A stretch of 64,000 bases of DNA from Salinicoccus hispanicus (lineage in GTDB: Bacteria > Bacillota > Bacilli > Staphylococcales > Salinicoccaceae). Shown piece after piece: positions 1 to 11,252 of this stretch. Below the pieces are notes generated by a model, which had not been told where the DNA came from, ran no database searches, and worked only from the letters and a program-made list of their open reading frames with translations. The position numbers and the translations under genes are program-made. The stretch lies in the NCBI RefSeq assembly GCF_009831115.1, contig NZ_WUUK01000001.1:62001-126000 (forward strand). Reading direction: 5' to 3'. Position 1 is the first letter of the stretch. Each line of letters starts with the position of its first letter.

Positions 1-54
1 GTAAAGGGGAAGAGCAGTAGCAAGTACTAACATTTGAGATGGACTGGTGATTAT

Positions 55-717
55 ATGAATAAGGATTATGCAGTAATCGGCCTCGGACGGTTCGGAGGCA
101 GTATTGTACGGGAGCTTATAGAGCTTGAAATGGATGTTCTGGCGGTTGATATAGATGAAAACCGTGTCAATGAATACGTGGATATCGCCACGCAGGCGGT
201 CATTGGGGATACCACCGAGGAAACAGTCCTCAAGGACCTTGGTCTCGGTAATTTCGATAATGTCATTGTAGCCATCGGAGACAACATCCAGTCGAGTATA
301 CTGACAACGCTGCTGCTCAAGGATCTAGGTGTCAAGCAGGTCAGTGTCAAAGCACAGAATGATTACCACGCGAGAGTGCTTGAGAAGATAGGTGCCGACT
401 ATGTCATCCACCCGGAGCGGGATATGGGACGTCGGATTGCCCATAAGCTGGCTTCAAGTTCAGTGCTTGACTACCTCGAATTATCCGACGAACACTCGAT
501 CGTCGAGATCATGGCTCAGGAGAAGCTGGCAGATAATTCACTGCTGGACCTTGATATACGGGCAGAGTATGGCGTCAGTGTCATTGCCATCAAGCGGGGG
601 GATGATATCATCGTCAGTCCGGATCCTACAGTCAATATAAAAGAGGATGATATTCTGATTGTAATCGGCAACGATGATGACTTGACCCGTTTTGAGAAAT
701 CATTGATAAACAACTAA
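55..717 (+). CDS. ktrC: Ktr potassium uptake system regulatory (RCK) subunit
   Basis: Cytoplasmic RCK subunit that gates a separate membrane potassium pore (KtrB/KtrD type); no pore gene lies in this window. A Rossmann nucleotide-binding fold shows GLGRFG (residues 9-14) with an acidic strand end (VDID), and the last ~85 residues form the RCK_C ligand domain. The 220-residue length equals that of KtrA/KtrC. I chose ATG 55 because the protein then begins as the family does; an in-frame TTG at 34 would add seven residues. The tail-to-tail arrangement with rnjA is the same as ktrC-rnjA in Staphylococcus and Bacillus, which favours ktrC over ktrA. Control by ATP/ADP and c-di-AMP is family knowledge and is not visible here. 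Confidence 0.9.
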   Translation: MNKDYAVIGLGRFGGSIVRELIELEMDVLAVDIDENRVNEYVDIATQAVIGDTTEETVLKDLGLGNFDNVIVAIGDNIQSSILTTLLLKDLGVKQVSVKAQNDYHARVLEKIGADYVIHPERDMGRRIAHKLASSSVLDYLELSDEHSIVEIMAQEKLADNSLLDLDIRAEYGVSVIAIKRGDDIIVSPDPTVNIKEDDILIVIGNDDDLTRFEKSLINN

Positions 718-748
718 AAAAAACAGGCCACATGGCCTGTTTTTTTTA
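716..748. terminator. Bidirectional intrinsic terminator, ktrC / rnjA
   Basis: The hairpin AAACAGGCCA/TGGCCTGTTT is flanked by an A-run and a T-run. It can end transcripts from both convergent genes. Confidence 0.85.
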
Positions 749-751
749 GTT

Positions 752-2440
752 CTATTCCTGTTCGCTCTCGCTGTTTACTCTCATTATCGTTGGAAGTATC
801 ATCGGTTTTCTATGCGTCTTACGGTACAGATGGTTGCTCAGCTCTTCGATGATGAGCTGCTTTACATGATACCATTCGACATTTTCCTTCGTGTTCAGAA
901 GGTTGATCACATCGCCTTTGATCTTCTTCTCTGCACTGCGGATCAGCCCGTAGGATTCACGCATGTATACGAAACCGCGTGATATGATGTCCGGTCCACT
1001 GAGGAGTGATTTCGTGTTGAAGTCGATGGAGACGACGACAATGGCAAGCCCTTCCTCAGAAAGGTCTTTTCTGTCACGCAGGACGATGTTGCCGATGTCG
1101 CCGATGCCGATGCCGTCTACAAAGACTGTTCCCGCAGGGACACGGTGGCTATGCCTTGCACTATCTTTCTTGAGTGCCAGTACATCACCGATCTCCATCA
1201 GGAAGATATTGTCCGGATCCATGCCTGTGTTCACTGCAAGCTCCTTATGCAGGTGCAGCATGCGGTATTCACCGTGAATCGGCATGAAATACTTGGGACG
1301 CATCAGTCTGAGCATCAGTTTCTGCTCTTCCTGGGAACCGTGGCCGGAAGTGTGGATATTTGATAGTTTGCCATGGATGACATCTGCTCCAGCCTTGTAT
1401 AGTGCATTGATTGTACGATTGATGCTGAGTGTATTGCCAGGAATCGGTGAAGAACTGAAGACGACTGTATCTTCAGGAATGATGCTGATCTGGCGGTGGG
1501 TGCCATTGGCAATCCTTGATAGGGCAGCCATCGGTTCACCCTGTGAACCTGTACAGAGCATCATGACCTTATGCTTCTCGATGCTGTTGATCATCCTCGG
1601 TTCGATGAATGTTTCCGGCGGCGCCTTGATGTAGCCGAGTTCGAGGCCGATCTTGATATTATTTTCCATGCTGCGGCCGAAAATGCATATTCTGCGATCG
1701 AGCTTGATGGCGGCATCGATGGCCTGCTGAACACGATAGATATTGGAAGCGAATGTTGCAAAGATGATTCTTCCGGTACATTTCCTGAAGATATCCTCCA
1801 CATTCTGACCGACTTCCTTTTCGCTGATTGTAAAGTTTGGTACTGTCGCATTGGTGGAATCGGACAGCAGACATAACACACCTTCTTCACCGAGACGTGC
1901 CATCTTCGCAATATTTGCGGGCTCGCCTACAGGGGTGAAGTCGAATTTGAAGTCACCGGTATGGACAATGGTGCCTTCCGGTGTACGGACAACGACGCCG
2001 TACGCTTCCGGAATGGAGTGGGTCGTCAGATAGAACTCGATGGACATATGCTTGAACTTGAGTACAGTATCTTCCTGCACCGGATTGAGTTCAGTCGTGC
2101 GCAGAAGATGATGCTCCTCAAGCTTGTTGCGGATCAGACCGAGTGCGAGTGGTCCGGAATAGATCGGTACATTGATTTCCTTCAGCAGAAATGGAATGCC
2201 ACCGATGTGGTCCTCGTGTCCATGTGTGACGATGAGCGCACTGATGCGATCCTTGTTCTCTTTGAGGTATGTGTAGTCCGGAATGACGTAGTCGATACCG
2301 AGCTGCTCGTCATCCGGAAACTTGATGCCTGCGTCAATCATGATGATCTCATCTTTATATTCGATACAGTAGGTGTTTTTACCGATCTCCCCGAGTCCCC
2401 CGAGGGCAAATACGCCTACTTCTCCTTTTTCAAGTGTCAT
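752..2440 (-). CDS. rnjA: Ribonuclease J1
   Basis: Metallo-beta-lactamase/beta-CASP ribonuclease with endonuclease and 5'-3' exonuclease activity, central to mRNA decay and rRNA maturation in Firmicutes. The zinc-binding motif HGHEDH is at residues 73-78. A beta-CASP region and the RNase J C-terminal domain follow. The 562-residue length is close to that of RNase J1 from related species. It lies directly downstream of rpoY with a one-base stop/start overlap (position 2440), so the two are translationally coupled. The same rpoY-rnjA pairing occurs across Bacillales. Confidence 0.96.
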   Translation of the reverse strand: MTLEKGEVGVFALGGLGEIGKNTYCIEYKDEIIMIDAGIKFPDDEQLGIDYVIPDYTYLKENKDRISALIVTHGHEDHIGGIPFLLKEINVPIYSGPLALGLIRNKLEEHHLLRTTELNPVQEDTVLKFKHMSIEFYLTTHSIPEAYGVVVRTPEGTIVHTGDFKFDFTPVGEPANIAKMARLGEEGVLCLLSDSTNATVPNFTISEKEVGQNVEDIFRKCTGRIIFATFASNIYRVQQAIDAAIKLDRRICIFGRSMENNIKIGLELGYIKAPPETFIEPRMINSIEKHKVMMLCTGSQGEPMAALSRIANGTHRQISIIPEDTVVFSSSPIPGNTLSINRTINALYKAGADVIHGKLSNIHTSGHGSQEEQKLMLRLMRPKYFMPIHGEYRMLHLHKELAVNTGMDPDNIFLMEIGDVLALKKDSARHSHRVPAGTVFVDGIGIGDIGNIVLRDRKDLSEEGLAIVVVSIDFNTKSLLSGPDIISRGFVYMRESYGLIRSAEKKIKGDVINLLNTKENVEWYHVKQLIIEELSNHLYRKTHRKPMILPTIMRVNSESEQE

Positions 2441-2655
2441 CAGGTATTCTCGACCTTGAAATCGTCGTTGTTTGCTTTTTCGTACTCGAGGTGTGAGGGA
2501 CTCAGTTCCTGTACGAATTCAATGTTATACGGGTCTTCATCAAGCATCTTGCGGACTTCGGATTCCGAATCCGCTTCATAGTAGCGTGTGAGTGTATCCT
2601 CACGAATAATACGATTATCCAGGGTTTCCTGGAAGAAAACTTTGAAAACTGCCAT
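2440..2655 (-). CDS. rpoY: DNA-dependent RNA polymerase subunit epsilon
   Basis: Small (71 residues) auxiliary subunit of Firmicute RNA polymerase, formerly YkzG/DUF1447. The N-terminus MAVFKVF, the central region with repeated acidic residues and the IEFV segment near residue 46 match the family. A strong AAAGGAG site precedes the ATG. Its last base overlaps the first base of rnjA, linking RNA synthesis and decay in one operon. The upstream 282 bases up to the divergent small gene contain only a short hairpin (2736-2758). Confidence 0.93.
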   Translation of the reverse strand: MAVFKVFFQETLDNRIIREDTLTRYYEADSESEVRKMLDEDPYNIEFVQELSPSHLEYEKANNDDFKVENT

Positions 2656-2735
2656 TTATATATTCTCCTTTTGCTGGTTGTATCCAATTTATGATGTTGT
2701 CCTGAAAATTGTGTGCTGTAAGAAGCAACACGGAA

Positions 2736-2758
2736 AAGAAGGGGGGTCAGTCCTTCTT
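2736..2758 (-). other. Hairpin in the rpoY-rnjA leader
   Basis: AAGAAGG (2736-2742) pairs with CCTTCTT (2752-2758). Read on the minus strand the stem is followed by a few T residues, like a weak attenuator ~80 bases before rpoY. The rest of 2656-2937 shows no gene or clear promoter. Confidence 0.3.
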
Positions 2759-2937
2759 CATATATTCGTTGTTGAGCAACCCTTTCCTACCGAGAATGCG
2801 TCCAAGCCTCTGTTTCAGCTTCTTCCTCAAACGTTTGAGCATTCAAGACCACATCCCTTTATCAGCTTAAGTTTATTTTACATTATAGACGAAGGACATG
2901 CAAAGACTTTATAATTGCCTTGAATGGAGGGATACAG

Positions 2938-3201
2938 ATGAAAGACAGGCGTATATTGGAAGCAGTACTGCTCGAGCGGGGGCGCCAGGATCGCAACATG
3001 GTCATGCTGGAGTTCAATATTCATCCTGATATGGTTGTGATGAGCTATATATATGATGATCATGATGATGGCAGTGATGTGCATAAAAGACGCCATGACC
3101 GTGATCCGGAAATTATTGACCGAAATACTTTTGAGGCGGTAAAAGCAAAGTTTAATGAACATGGTATTCCGTATAGGGAAAGGCGCGATGCATTCATCTG
3201 A
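2938..3201 (+). CDS. Uncharacterised small His/Asp-rich protein
   Basis: Encodes 87 residues from ATG 2938, preceded by GGAGGG at ideal spacing; the frame is also open upstream to 2920. I do not recognise a named family. The N-terminal half reads as an alpha/beta stretch (MKDRRILEAVLLERGRQD). A central run holds many His and Asp residues (residues ~40-60, with DDHDDGSDVHKRRHDRDPE). There is no signal peptide or membrane segment. A small gene between rpoY and def is usual in staphylococci, so it is probably a conserved lineage-specific protein. The terminator downstream is shared with def. Confidence 0.65.
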   Translation: MKDRRILEAVLLERGRQDRNMVMLEFNIHPDMVVMSYIYDDHDDGSDVHKRRHDRDPEIIDRNTFEAVKAKFNEHGIPYRERRDAFI

Positions 3202-3224
3202 TTCACCCGATCATATAATATAAT

Positions 3225-3263
3225 AAAAAAAGCGGCCCCAGGTTTGAAGTGGGAGCCGCTTTA
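3225..3263. terminator. Bidirectional terminator, small gene / def
   Basis: AAAGCGGC-CCCA pairs with TGGGAGCCGCTTT (one bulge), with an A-run before and T-rich sequence after the stem. Confidence 0.8.
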
Positions 3264-3265
3264 TT

Positions 3266-3817
3266 CTATTCTACTGGTCTGGCACCGATTTTCGGTTCCA
3301 TCGGCATATCTTTATCAATCCGGTCGTAGAACATGATGCCATCAAGGTGGTCCAGTTCATGCTGGAGCACAACGGCAAGCATGCCCTTGGCTTTCACTTC
3401 GATCGGTTCGCCATGGATGTCGGTTGCAGAAACTCTGACTCTCTGATGGCGATGGACGAGACCAGGCATCTCCTCATCCACACTCAGGCAGCCCTCGCCG
3501 TTCGGAAGATATGTCTCCGTGACAGAATGGCTCTTCACTTTTGGATTGATGAGCATATAGTCATGTACCACTTCGCCTTCCTCGCCTTCTATATAGACGG
3601 CGAGCATGCGCTTGTCGAGGCCGATCTGGGGTGCAGCAAGGCCGACTCCGGGACGCAGACCGTATTTTTCGGCGGTCTCCTCATTCTGCGAGTTGACAAG
3701 GTATTCCCGCATCTCTTTGAGCTGGGTGATTGTCTCCTCATCTATTTCTTCCACTTCCTTCGTCCTGATCCTGAGGAACGGATCCGGATCGCGGATGATA
3801 TCTTTCATTGTCAGCAA
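3266..3817 (-). CDS. def: Peptide deformylase
   Basis: Metalloenzyme that removes the formyl group from the initiating Met of nascent proteins. All three signature motifs are present: GVGLAAPQ (57-64), EGCLS (108-112, metal ligand C110) and HELDH (153-157). The 183-residue length and the N-terminus MLTMKDIIRD match the Staphylococcus type II enzyme. The start is a TTG, because GGAGGG lies six bases upstream of it; an ATG three codons later would be too far from that site. It is convergent with the small gene before it and divergent from the lipoprotein gene after it. Confidence 0.96.
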   Translation of the reverse strand: MLTMKDIIRDPDPFLRIRTKEVEEIDEETITQLKEMREYLVNSQNEETAEKYGLRPGVGLAAPQIGLDKRMLAVYIEGEEGEVVHDYMLINPKVKSHSVTETYLPNGEGCLSVDEEMPGLVHRHQRVRVSATDIHGEPIEVKAKGMLAVVLQHELDHLDGIMFYDRIDKDMPMEPKIGARPVE

Positions 3818-3930
3818 AATAAACCCTCCAGTTTCATCTAAGTCGTTTTTATTATACTATAATACCCAGGAGAACGTGGAAAGCACAAACATTTTTCCAC
3901 TGGAAAGCCAATAATCGGAGGTAGGAGTTT

Positions 3931-4557
3931 ATGAAGAAACTGTTAGGCAGCATGCTGATCTTCTCAGTAGTGCTTGCAGGGTGTTCCTCGGACGAGGATG
4001 AACTTAGGGATTTTTATAATGCGTTTCAAGAGACTGTTGAGGTGGAAAAGGAGATAGGGGATGTGACAGCAGGATTTGACGAGCTGGAGGCTGAAAAAGC
4101 AGAACTGCAGGAATCCCTCGAAACTGCTTCAAGAGAAGAACTGTCTGAAATCAGTGCAGACCTTGTCGAGAATACAGACCAGAGAGTGGCGCAGCTTGAT
4201 GAGGAAGTGGCGATCATGGCTGAAAGCAGAAACAGCATGGAGGCATCAGAGCAGTACATCAGCGAAATTTCGAATGAATCCAATCAGGAGCAGGCGCAGT
4301 CCCTGGTAGATGCGATGGAAGAAAGATACAGCGCTCACGGGGAGATGATCGGCAGCTACAAGACAGTCCTTGGAAGTGAAAGGAATATATTCGAATATCT
4401 TGGAGAGGAGGACATCTCCCAGGACGAAGTGGATGAGCGTCTGAACAACCTTAATGAGGAATACCAGCAGGTGCAGGAAGATGCCCAGACCTTCAGCAAC
4501 CAGACCGAGAACGTCAATGAGATCAAGAAAGAAATCGAATCACGTATCGAAGGCTAG
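3931..4557 (+). CDS. ykyA: YkyA-type cell-envelope lipoprotein
   Basis: Predicted lipoprotein of 208 residues. A short signal peptide ends in the lipobox L15-A16-G17-C18. The mature part is almost entirely acidic, helical and coiled-coil-like, rich in Glu, Gln and Asn, with no recognisable catalytic motif. Position between def and pdhA equals that of B. subtilis ykyA (putative cell-wall binding lipoprotein family), which is the main basis for the name. A GGAGG-like site precedes the ATG. It probably acts outside the membrane; the function is unknown. Confidence 0.75.
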   Translation: MKKLLGSMLIFSVVLAGCSSDEDELRDFYNAFQETVEVEKEIGDVTAGFDELEAEKAELQESLETASREELSEISADLVENTDQRVAQLDEEVAIMAESRNSMEASEQYISEISNESNQEQAQSLVDAMEERYSAHGEMIGSYKTVLGSERNIFEYLGEEDISQDEVDERLNNLNEEYQQVQEDAQTFSNQTENVNEIKKEIESRIEG

Positions 4558-4651
4558 CCCTTGGAAGCGCTCTATTATATAACAGATATTACTGTGTTAG
4601 TACAGAAAACGTTGATTTAAAGCCTTTTCGAATGTACTGTTACATTTTTGT

Positions 4652-4679
4652 TTGATTTACTATTATAACAGTATATGAT
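4652..4679 (+). promoter_or_regulatory. Candidate sigma-A promoter of pdhABCD
   Basis: TTGATT (4652-4657), a 16-base spacer and TATGAT (4674-4679), ~50 bases upstream of pdhA. Several ACAG/CTGT inverted motifs lie between 4585 and 4672 and could bind a regulator. Confidence 0.5.
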
Positions 4680-4700
4680 AAAATTAATTATATTAAATGA

Positions 4701-5837
<1,137 letters not shown>

Positions 5838-5840
5838 CCA

Positions 5841-6818
5841 ATGGCACAGATGACAATGATTCAGGCAATCACTGATGCGATGGCCACTGAACTTAGAAAT
5901 GACGAGAACGTTCTCGTCTTCGGTGAAGATGTCGGCGTAAACGGCGGTGTATTCCGTGCGACTGAAGGCCTGCAGAAAGAATTTGGCGATGAGCGTGTAT
6001 TCGATACTCCTCTCGCTGAAAGTGGACTTGCTTCCATGGGTCTTGGACTCGCAGTTGAAGGTTTCCGTCCTGTTGTCGAAATCCAGTTCTTCGGCTTCGT
6101 TTTTGAAGCAATGGATGGCATCGCAGGTCAGATTGCACGTCACAGATACCGTTCCGGTGGCTCCAAGGAAATGCCGGTCGTGATCCGTGCACCATTCGGT
6201 GGCGGCGTTCACACACCAGAACTCCACGCAGATTCACTGGAAGGCCTGATGGCTCAGTCTCCAGGTCTCAAGGTAGTCATTCCTTCCAATCCAGTAGATG
6301 CGAAAGGACTGCTCATCGAAGCGATCCGTTCAAATGATCCTGTCGTATTCCTGGAGCACATGAAGCTCTACCGTTCATTCCGCGAGGATGTACCGGAAGA
6401 GGAGTACACTGTTGAAATCGGCAAGGCCAACGTCAAGCGTGAAGGTGATGACATCACACTGATCGCCTATGGCGCAATGGTACAGGAAGCGATTAAAGCA
6501 GCAGATGCACTTGCAGAAGAAGACGTATCTGCAGAAGTCATCGACTTGAGAACTGTTTCTCCAATCGACTACGACACACTCATCAAATCCGTTGAAAAGA
6601 CGAACCGTGCAGTAGTGATCCAGGAAGCGCAGCGCCAGGCGGGTGTTGCATCAAATGTTGCAGCTGAACTGTCAGAGCGCGCAATTCTCAGTCTCGAAGC
6701 ACCAATCATGCGTGTTACAGCACCGGATACAGTCTATTCGTTCACACAGGCAGAAGGCGTGTGGCTCCCGAACAAAGATGATATTATCGAGCGTGCAAAA
6801 CAAGTATTGGACTTTTAA
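5841..6818 (+). CDS. pdhB: Pyruvate dehydrogenase E1 component, beta subunit
   Basis: Transketolase-like beta subunit that completes the E1 active site with PdhA. Recognisable blocks are the N-terminal [25 protein letters not shown], the FDTPLAE segment and the C-terminal transketolase domain with [11 protein letters not shown] near residue 235. Length 325 residues matches the family. The start codon lies three bases after the pdhA stop, with GGAGTCG inside the pdhA end as ribosome site. Confidence 0.96.
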   Translation: MAQMTMIQAITDAMATELRNDENVLVFGEDVGVNGGVFRATEGLQKEFGDERVFDTPLAESGLASMGLGLAVEGFRPVVEIQFFGFVFEAMDGIAGQIARHRYRSGGSKEMPVVIRAPFGGGVHTPELHADSLEGLMAQSPGLKVVIPSNPVDAKGLLIEAIRSNDPVVFLEHMKLYRSFREDVPEEEYTVEIGKANVKREGDDITLIAYGAMVQEAIKAADALAEEDVSAEVIDLRTVSPIDYDTLIKSVEKTNRAVVIQEAQRQAGVASNVAAELSERAILSLEAPIMRVTAPDTVYSFTQAEGVWLPNKDDIIERAKQVLDF

Positions 6819-6839
6819 TTAGCAAAAGGAGGAAATACT

Positions 6840-8159
6840 GTGGCATTTGAATTCAAACTGCCGGATATCGGTGAAGGTATCCATGAAGGCGAAATCGTCA
6901 AGTGGTTCATAGCTGAAGGCGACGAAATTAAAGAAGACGACGTACTTGCGGAAGTACAGAATGATAAAGCGGTAGTAGAAATTCCATCCCCAGTGGAAGG
7001 TACGATCAAAAAACTTCATGTTGAAGAAGGTACCGTTACAACTGTTGGTGAAACGATCGTTACAATCGACGACGGTTCCGAAGATTCAGGTGATTCAGAG
7101 CCTGCAAAGGAAGAGAAGAAAGAAACAGAAACAGAATCAGAGGCAGCTTCAACTGCACAGAAAGAACAGCGTGATGTTGGAGAAGAGGCGCCTGGATCAG
7201 AAGAAGAAAGCAAGAGTTCCAATTCTGGTGAACGTGTCATCGCGATGCCATCCGTACGCAAGTTCGCACGCGATAATGACATCGATATTCATGAAGTCAA
7301 CGGCAGCGGCAAAAATGGCCGTGTTGTAAAAGAGGATATCGAAGCGTTCATGAATGGCAACCAGACTTCCAGCGAATCTGCTGAAGACAAAGAAGAGGAA
7401 ACGGCTGAAGCACAGTCCACGGAAAGTGCACCAGCACAAAAAGCACCTGAAGGCGACTTCCCTGAAACGCGCGAGAAGATGAGCGGCATGAGGAAGGCAA
7501 TTGCGAAAGCGATGGTCAACTCCAAGCAGACATCTCCTCACGTTACCCACCTGGACGAAGTGGAAGTACAGGCGCTATGGGATCACAGGAAGAAATTCAA
7601 GAGTATCGCAGAAGAGCAGGGCGTCAAGCTGACATTCCTTCCATACGTTGTCAAAGCGCTCGTATCCATGCTCAAGAAGTATCCTCAGTTCAATACTTCA
7701 ATCGATAATGAAACATTTGAAGTTATCCAGAAACATTATTATAATGTTGGTATTGCTGCGGATACGGAACGTGGACTTGTTGTGCCTGTAGTCAAGCATG
7801 CTGACAAGAAATCCATGTTCGAAGTTTCCGATGAAATCAACAATCTCGCTGTAAAAGCAAGAGACGGCAAGCTCTCCGGTGACGAAATGAAAGGCGGATC
7901 CATGACGATTTCAAACCTTGGTTCTGCAGGTGGACAATGGTTCACACCTGTCATCAACCAGCCTGAAGTTGCCATCATCGGTATCGGCCGCATTGAACAG
8001 AAAGCAATCGTCAGAGATGGAGAAGTCATTGCAGCACCTGTGCTTGCACTGTCACTCAGCTATGACCACAGACAGATCGATGGTGCGACAGCACAGAATG
8101 CTCTGAACCATGTTAAGCGACTGCTTAACAATCCGGAATTACTATTAATGGAGGGATAA
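6840..8159 (+). CDS. pdhC: Pyruvate dehydrogenase E2, dihydrolipoamide acetyltransferase
   Basis: Forms the structural core of the complex and transfers acetyl groups to CoA. Domains in order are a single lipoyl domain (1-80, lipoyl-lysine K43 in [10 protein letters not shown]), an acidic Glu/Ser-rich linker (~82-130), the E1/E3-binding domain (~132-170, with [13 protein letters not shown]), a second linker, and the catalytic domain (~205-439) with active-site H410 in DHRQIDG. The start is GTG after AAAGGAGG, giving the usual MAFEF N-terminus. The linkers are more acidic than in Staphylococcus, consistent with halotolerance (inference). Confidence 0.96.
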   Translation: MAFEFKLPDIGEGIHEGEIVKWFIAEGDEIKEDDVLAEVQNDKAVVEIPSPVEGTIKKLHVEEGTVTTVGETIVTIDDGSEDSGDSEPAKEEKKETETESEAASTAQKEQRDVGEEAPGSEEESKSSNSGERVIAMPSVRKFARDNDIDIHEVNGSGKNGRVVKEDIEAFMNGNQTSSESAEDKEEETAEAQSTESAPAQKAPEGDFPETREKMSGMRKAIAKAMVNSKQTSPHVTHLDEVEVQALWDHRKKFKSIAEEQGVKLTFLPYVVKALVSMLKKYPQFNTSIDNETFEVIQKHYYNVGIAADTERGLVVPVVKHADKKSMFEVSDEINNLAVKARDGKLSGDEMKGGSMTISNLGSAGGQWFTPVINQPEVAIIGIGRIEQKAIVRDGEVIAAPVLALSLSYDHRQIDGATAQNALNHVKRLLNNPELLLMEG

Positions 8160-8165
8160 TTACAC

Positions 8166-9572
8166 ATGGTAGTTGGAGATTTTCCTATTGAAACTGATAC
8201 AGTTGTAGTTGGCGCCGGCCCAGGTGGCTATGTTGCAGCAATCCGTGCAGCCCAGCTCGGCCAGAAAGTAACAATCGTCGAAAAAGGAGACCTTGGTGGC
8301 GTATGTCTGAACGTTGGATGTATCCCTTCCAAAGCAATGATCTCCTCATCCCACCGTTTCCATCAGGCACAGCACTCCGAAGATATGGGTGTTGTGACTG
8401 AAGGAGTCAAACTTGATTTTTCCAAAGTACAATCTTTCAAGGACAGTGTAGTCAAAAAACTCACTGGCGGTGTTGAAAGTCTGCTCAAAGGAAATAAAGT
8501 GGAAATCGTCAGAGGCGAAGCCTACTTCGTTGATGCAAATAAAATGAAAGTCATGGACGATAAGCAGTCCCAGACTTATGAATTTAAAAATGCAATCATT
8601 GCTACAGGTTCCCGTCCGATCGAAATCCCTGGATTCAAGTTCGGCAAACGTGTACTTGATTCCACAGGTGCTTTGGCACTTGAAGAGAAGCCTGAAAAGC
8701 TCGTTGTTATCGGTGGCGGCTACATCGGTACCGAACTCGGTACCGCGTATGCCAACTTCGGTACTGAAGTGACTGTTCTTGAAGGCGCAAAAGACATCCT
8801 GGGTGGTTTTGAAAAACAGATGACTCAAGTTGTCAAAAAGAACCTCAAGAAAAAAGGCGTTGAAATCGAAACGGAAGCAATGGCAAAATCTGCTGAAGAA
8901 ACAGATGACGGCGTAAAAGTAACTTACGAAGTAAAAGGCGAAACAAAAGAAATCGAAGCGGACTACGTTCTGGTTACAGTTGGACGTAAGCCGAATACAG
9001 AGGAGCTCGGTCTTGAGGAACTCGGTATCAAGATGACTGATCGTGGACTTATTGAAGTCGACAAGCAGTCCAGAACTTCCATCGACAATATTTTCGCAAT
9101 CGGTGACATTGTTCCAGGTCTTCCACTTGCTCACAAAGCAAGCTACGAAGGCAAGGTGGCGGCTGAAGCGATTTCTGGAGAGAAATCCGAAGTGGACTAC
9201 CTCGCCATGCCAGCTGTCTGCTTCTCCGAGCCTGAACTCGCAACAGTCGGCTACAATGAAGCAGATGCTAAAGATGCTGGCTTTGAAGTGAAAACAGGTA
9301 AATTCCCATTCGCTGCGAATGGCCGCGCGCTGGGTCTGAATGAAACTGAAGGTTTCGTCAAACTGGTTTCACGCAAAGAAGACGGCCTTCTGATCGGTGC
9401 ACAGATCGCAGGTACAGGTGCATCCGATATCATCGCTGAACTCGGTCTTGCAATTGAGACTGGCATGACAGCTGAAGATATCTCACTCACTATCCATGCG
9501 CACCCGACATTGGGAGAAATTCCAATGGAAGCAGCAGAAGTAGTGCTTGGTTCACCGATCCACACGATGTAG
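8166..9572 (+). CDS. pdhD: Dihydrolipoamide dehydrogenase (E3)
   Basis: FAD enzyme that reoxidises the E2 dihydrolipoyl group with NAD+. It shows the FAD motif GAGPGG (16-21), the redox-active disulfide C47-LNVG-C52, an NAD-binding GGGYIG segment near residue 183 and the C-terminal HAHPTLGE with the catalytic-base His (H446). Length 468 residues is typical. It closes the pdhABCD operon and is followed at once by a terminator. The same E3 may also serve other 2-oxoacid dehydrogenases encoded elsewhere. Confidence 0.97.
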   Translation: MVVGDFPIETDTVVVGAGPGGYVAAIRAAQLGQKVTIVEKGDLGGVCLNVGCIPSKAMISSSHRFHQAQHSEDMGVVTEGVKLDFSKVQSFKDSVVKKLTGGVESLLKGNKVEIVRGEAYFVDANKMKVMDDKQSQTYEFKNAIIATGSRPIEIPGFKFGKRVLDSTGALALEEKPEKLVVIGGGYIGTELGTAYANFGTEVTVLEGAKDILGGFEKQMTQVVKKNLKKKGVEIETEAMAKSAEETDDGVKVTYEVKGETKEIEADYVLVTVGRKPNTEELGLEELGIKMTDRGLIEVDKQSRTSIDNIFAIGDIVPGLPLAHKASYEGKVAAEAISGEKSEVDYLAMPAVCFSEPELATVGYNEADAKDAGFEVKTGKFPFAANGRALGLNETEGFVKLVSRKEDGLLIGAQIAGTGASDIIAELGLAIETGMTAEDISLTIHAHPTLGEIPMEAAEVVLGSPIHTM

Positions 9573-9586
9573 TCATAAATTCAAAT

Positions 9587-9611
9587 GGCGCCCTAATCGG
9601 GGCGCTTTTAT
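9587..9611 (+). terminator. Terminator after pdhD
   Basis: The stem GCGCCC/GGGCGC with a TAATC loop is followed by TTTTATTTATTTT. Confidence 0.85.
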
Positions 9612-9640
9612 TTATTTTACAGATGGGAAGGAGTCTTAAA

Positions 9641-9913
9641 ATGGAAGAATATAGCTATCCAATCGATGTGGATTGGACGACGGATGAAATCATCGATGTT
9701 GTCGATTTCTTTGAAGCCATTGAAAAGGCTGACGAGAAAGGTGTTATAGCGTCTGAACTGAAGGATAAATATCGGAAATTTAAAACAGTTGTTCCAGGGA
9801 AAGCCCAGGAAAAGACACTATTCAAGGAATTCAAGGAAAATAGTGGCCTTGAATCCTATTCCGCAGTCAAGCAGCTGAAGGACACAGACGACAGCGACGT
9901 AATTAAAATATAG
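9641..9913 (+). CDS. yktA: UPF0223 family protein YktA
   Basis: Small cytoplasmic protein of 90 residues and unknown function. The N-terminus MEEYSYPIDVDWTTDE and the KxYRxFKxVVPxKxxEK centre are typical of UPF0223. The ATG at 9641 is preceded by GGAAGGAG at good spacing; an earlier ATG at 9623 lacks a site. In staphylococci the same gene sits between pdhD and the pot region, as here. It carries its own terminator and can also be read from pdhD read-through. Confidence 0.88.
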   Translation: MEEYSYPIDVDWTTDEIIDVVDFFEAIEKADEKGVIASELKDKYRKFKTVVPGKAQEKTLFKEFKENSGLESYSAVKQLKDTDDSDVIKI

Positions 9914-9929
9914 ATTTGTATATAGAGGC

Positions 9930-9958
9930 GCCTGTTCCGGAGTGGAGCAGGCCTTTTT
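9930..9958 (+). terminator. Terminator after yktA
   Basis: GCCTGTTCC pairs with GGAGCAGGC (one G-T pair), followed by CTTTTTAT. Confidence 0.8.
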
Positions 9959-9988
9959 ATGGGATTCACTGTTAGAGTAGATCTAATT

Positions 9989-10070
9989 TACACTGAGTGT
10001 TCCGGTCAACGCAAATTGGAAGCTTAACCTGCACTGAGCGTTTTGATCAATGCAAATTGGAGGCCCAACC
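9989..10070. repeat. 41-bp tandem repeat, two copies, upstream of potA
   Basis: Copies 9989-10029 and 10030-10070 are directly adjacent and share 32 of 41 positions. The longest shared block is GCAAATTGGA, and both end in AACC. All nine differences are transitions. No gene lies in the 250 bases between yktA and potA; apart from this repeat the stretch holds the yktA terminator and the potA promoter. Confidence 0.8.
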
Positions 10071-10086
10071 ATATAGAATATTTCTA

Positions 10087-10115
10087 TTGTCTTTGGTAGT
10101 CACTGGGAATATAAT
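10087..10115 (+). promoter_or_regulatory. Sigma-A promoter of potABCD
   Basis: TTGTCT (10087-10092), a 17-base spacer and a perfect TATAAT (10110-10115), ~48 bases before the potA start and just downstream of the tandem repeat. Confidence 0.65.
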
Positions 10116-10163
10116 GAATAAGGCTGTTTTTACACCCAGAATGTCTGATAAAAGGAGATGGCA

Positions 10164-11252
10164 ATGACTAATATCAATCTACAGAATGTGAATTACCAAT
10201 ACGGTGACACGATAATACTTAAAAATATACATCATACATTTGAGGCGGGCCGCTTCTATACCATTCTCGGTCCATCTGGATGCGGTAAGACGACCATCCT
10301 GAAAATGATCGGTGGGTTCATCCATCCTACGGATGGTACAGTGTCGTTTGACGGCAAGACGATGAACGGCATTGATGCGAACCGGCGCAAGGTCAACACA
10401 GTGTTTCAGGATTATGCACTGTTTCCACATCTCAATGTGTTTGAAAATATCGCCTTCGGGCTGAAGGTGCGCAGAATATCTAAAAATGAAATCAATACAA
10501 AGGTCGACGAAGCACTCCGTTTCGTCAACCTTGGAGACTATAAGGACCGGCCGATCGATGCTCTGTCAGGTGGACAGCGTCAGAGGGTGGCGATTGCACG
10601 GGCGATTGTCAATGAACCGGATGTTCTGCTGCTGGATGAGCCGCTCAGTGCGCTTGATCAGAACTTGCGTGTGGATATGCAGTATGAATTGAAGGAGATA
10701 CAGAAGCGTCTTGGCATCACCTTCATTTTTGTTACGCATGACCAGGAGGAGGCACTGGCGCTGTCGGACGAGATTCTTGTCATGAATAATGGAGAGGTCA
10801 TCCAGGCGGGACCGCCGAAGGATATATATGATGAACCGCTCAACCGCTATGTGGCTGAATTCATCGGTGACTCGAATATTGTACGTGGTGTCATGGTCGA
10901 AGATAACCTGGTCGGCATCTATGGCCGGAACTACGCCTGTGTGGATGGCGGACTGAAGCCGAATACACCTGTCGACGTCATGATACGTCCCGAGGATCTG
11001 CTGATTACTGAACATGATAAGGGTAAAATGAATGTCACCATCGATTCCTCTCTCTTCCGAGGTGTGCATTATGAAATCGGGTGCATCGACCAGGATGGTT
11101 ACGAGTGGATCGTACATTCCACCAGAGATGCAGAAATCGGTCATAGAGCTGCTCTGGACTTCGAACGGATGGATATCCATGTCATGGTACCGGGTGAGGA
11201 CGAAGATGCCTTCAACGAGCGTCTGGAGTCCTATCAGGAGGACGAGGCATGA
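10164..11252 (+). CDS. potA: Spermidine/putrescine ABC transporter ATP-binding protein
   Basis: ATPase of a polyamine importer. Walker [10 protein letters not shown] is at 36-44, the signature LSGGQ at 134-138, and Walker B VLLLDEP at 154-160. A C-terminal TOBE-like domain (~270-350) is typical of the PotA/MalK class. I place the start at ATG 10164, six bases after AAAGGAG; the ATG at 10158 directly abuts that site. The gene overlaps potB by ATGA, so the four pot genes are translationally coupled. In Staphylococcus an XRE regulator usually precedes potA; none is present here. Confidence 0.93.
   Translation: MTNINLQNVNYQYGDTIILKNIHHTFEAGRFYTILGPSGCGKTTILKMIGGFIHPTDGTVSFDGKTMNGIDANRRKVNTVFQDYALFPHLNVFENIAFGLKVRRISKNEINTKVDEALRFVNLGDYKDRPIDALSGGQRQRVAIARAIVNEPDVLLLDEPLSALDQNLRVDMQYELKEIQKRLGITFIFVTHDQEEALALSDEILVMNNGEVIQAGPPKDIYDEPLNRYVAEFIGDSNIVRGVMVEDNLVGIYGRNYACVDGGLKPNTPVDVMIRPEDLLITEHDKGKMNVTIDSSLFRGVHYEIGCIDQDGYEWIVHSTRDAEIGHRAALDFERMDIHVMVPGEDEDAFNERLESYQEDEA

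Noticed and set aside
2588-2914. 108-codon plus-strand frame between rpoY and the small gene
   Set aside because: Overlaps rpoY antisense, has no ribosome site and an implausible composition.
4560-4575. cre-like TTGGAAGCGCTCTATT upstream of pdhA
   Set aside because: Lacks the CA at the 3' end of the consensus, so support is too weak compared with the two perfect sites.
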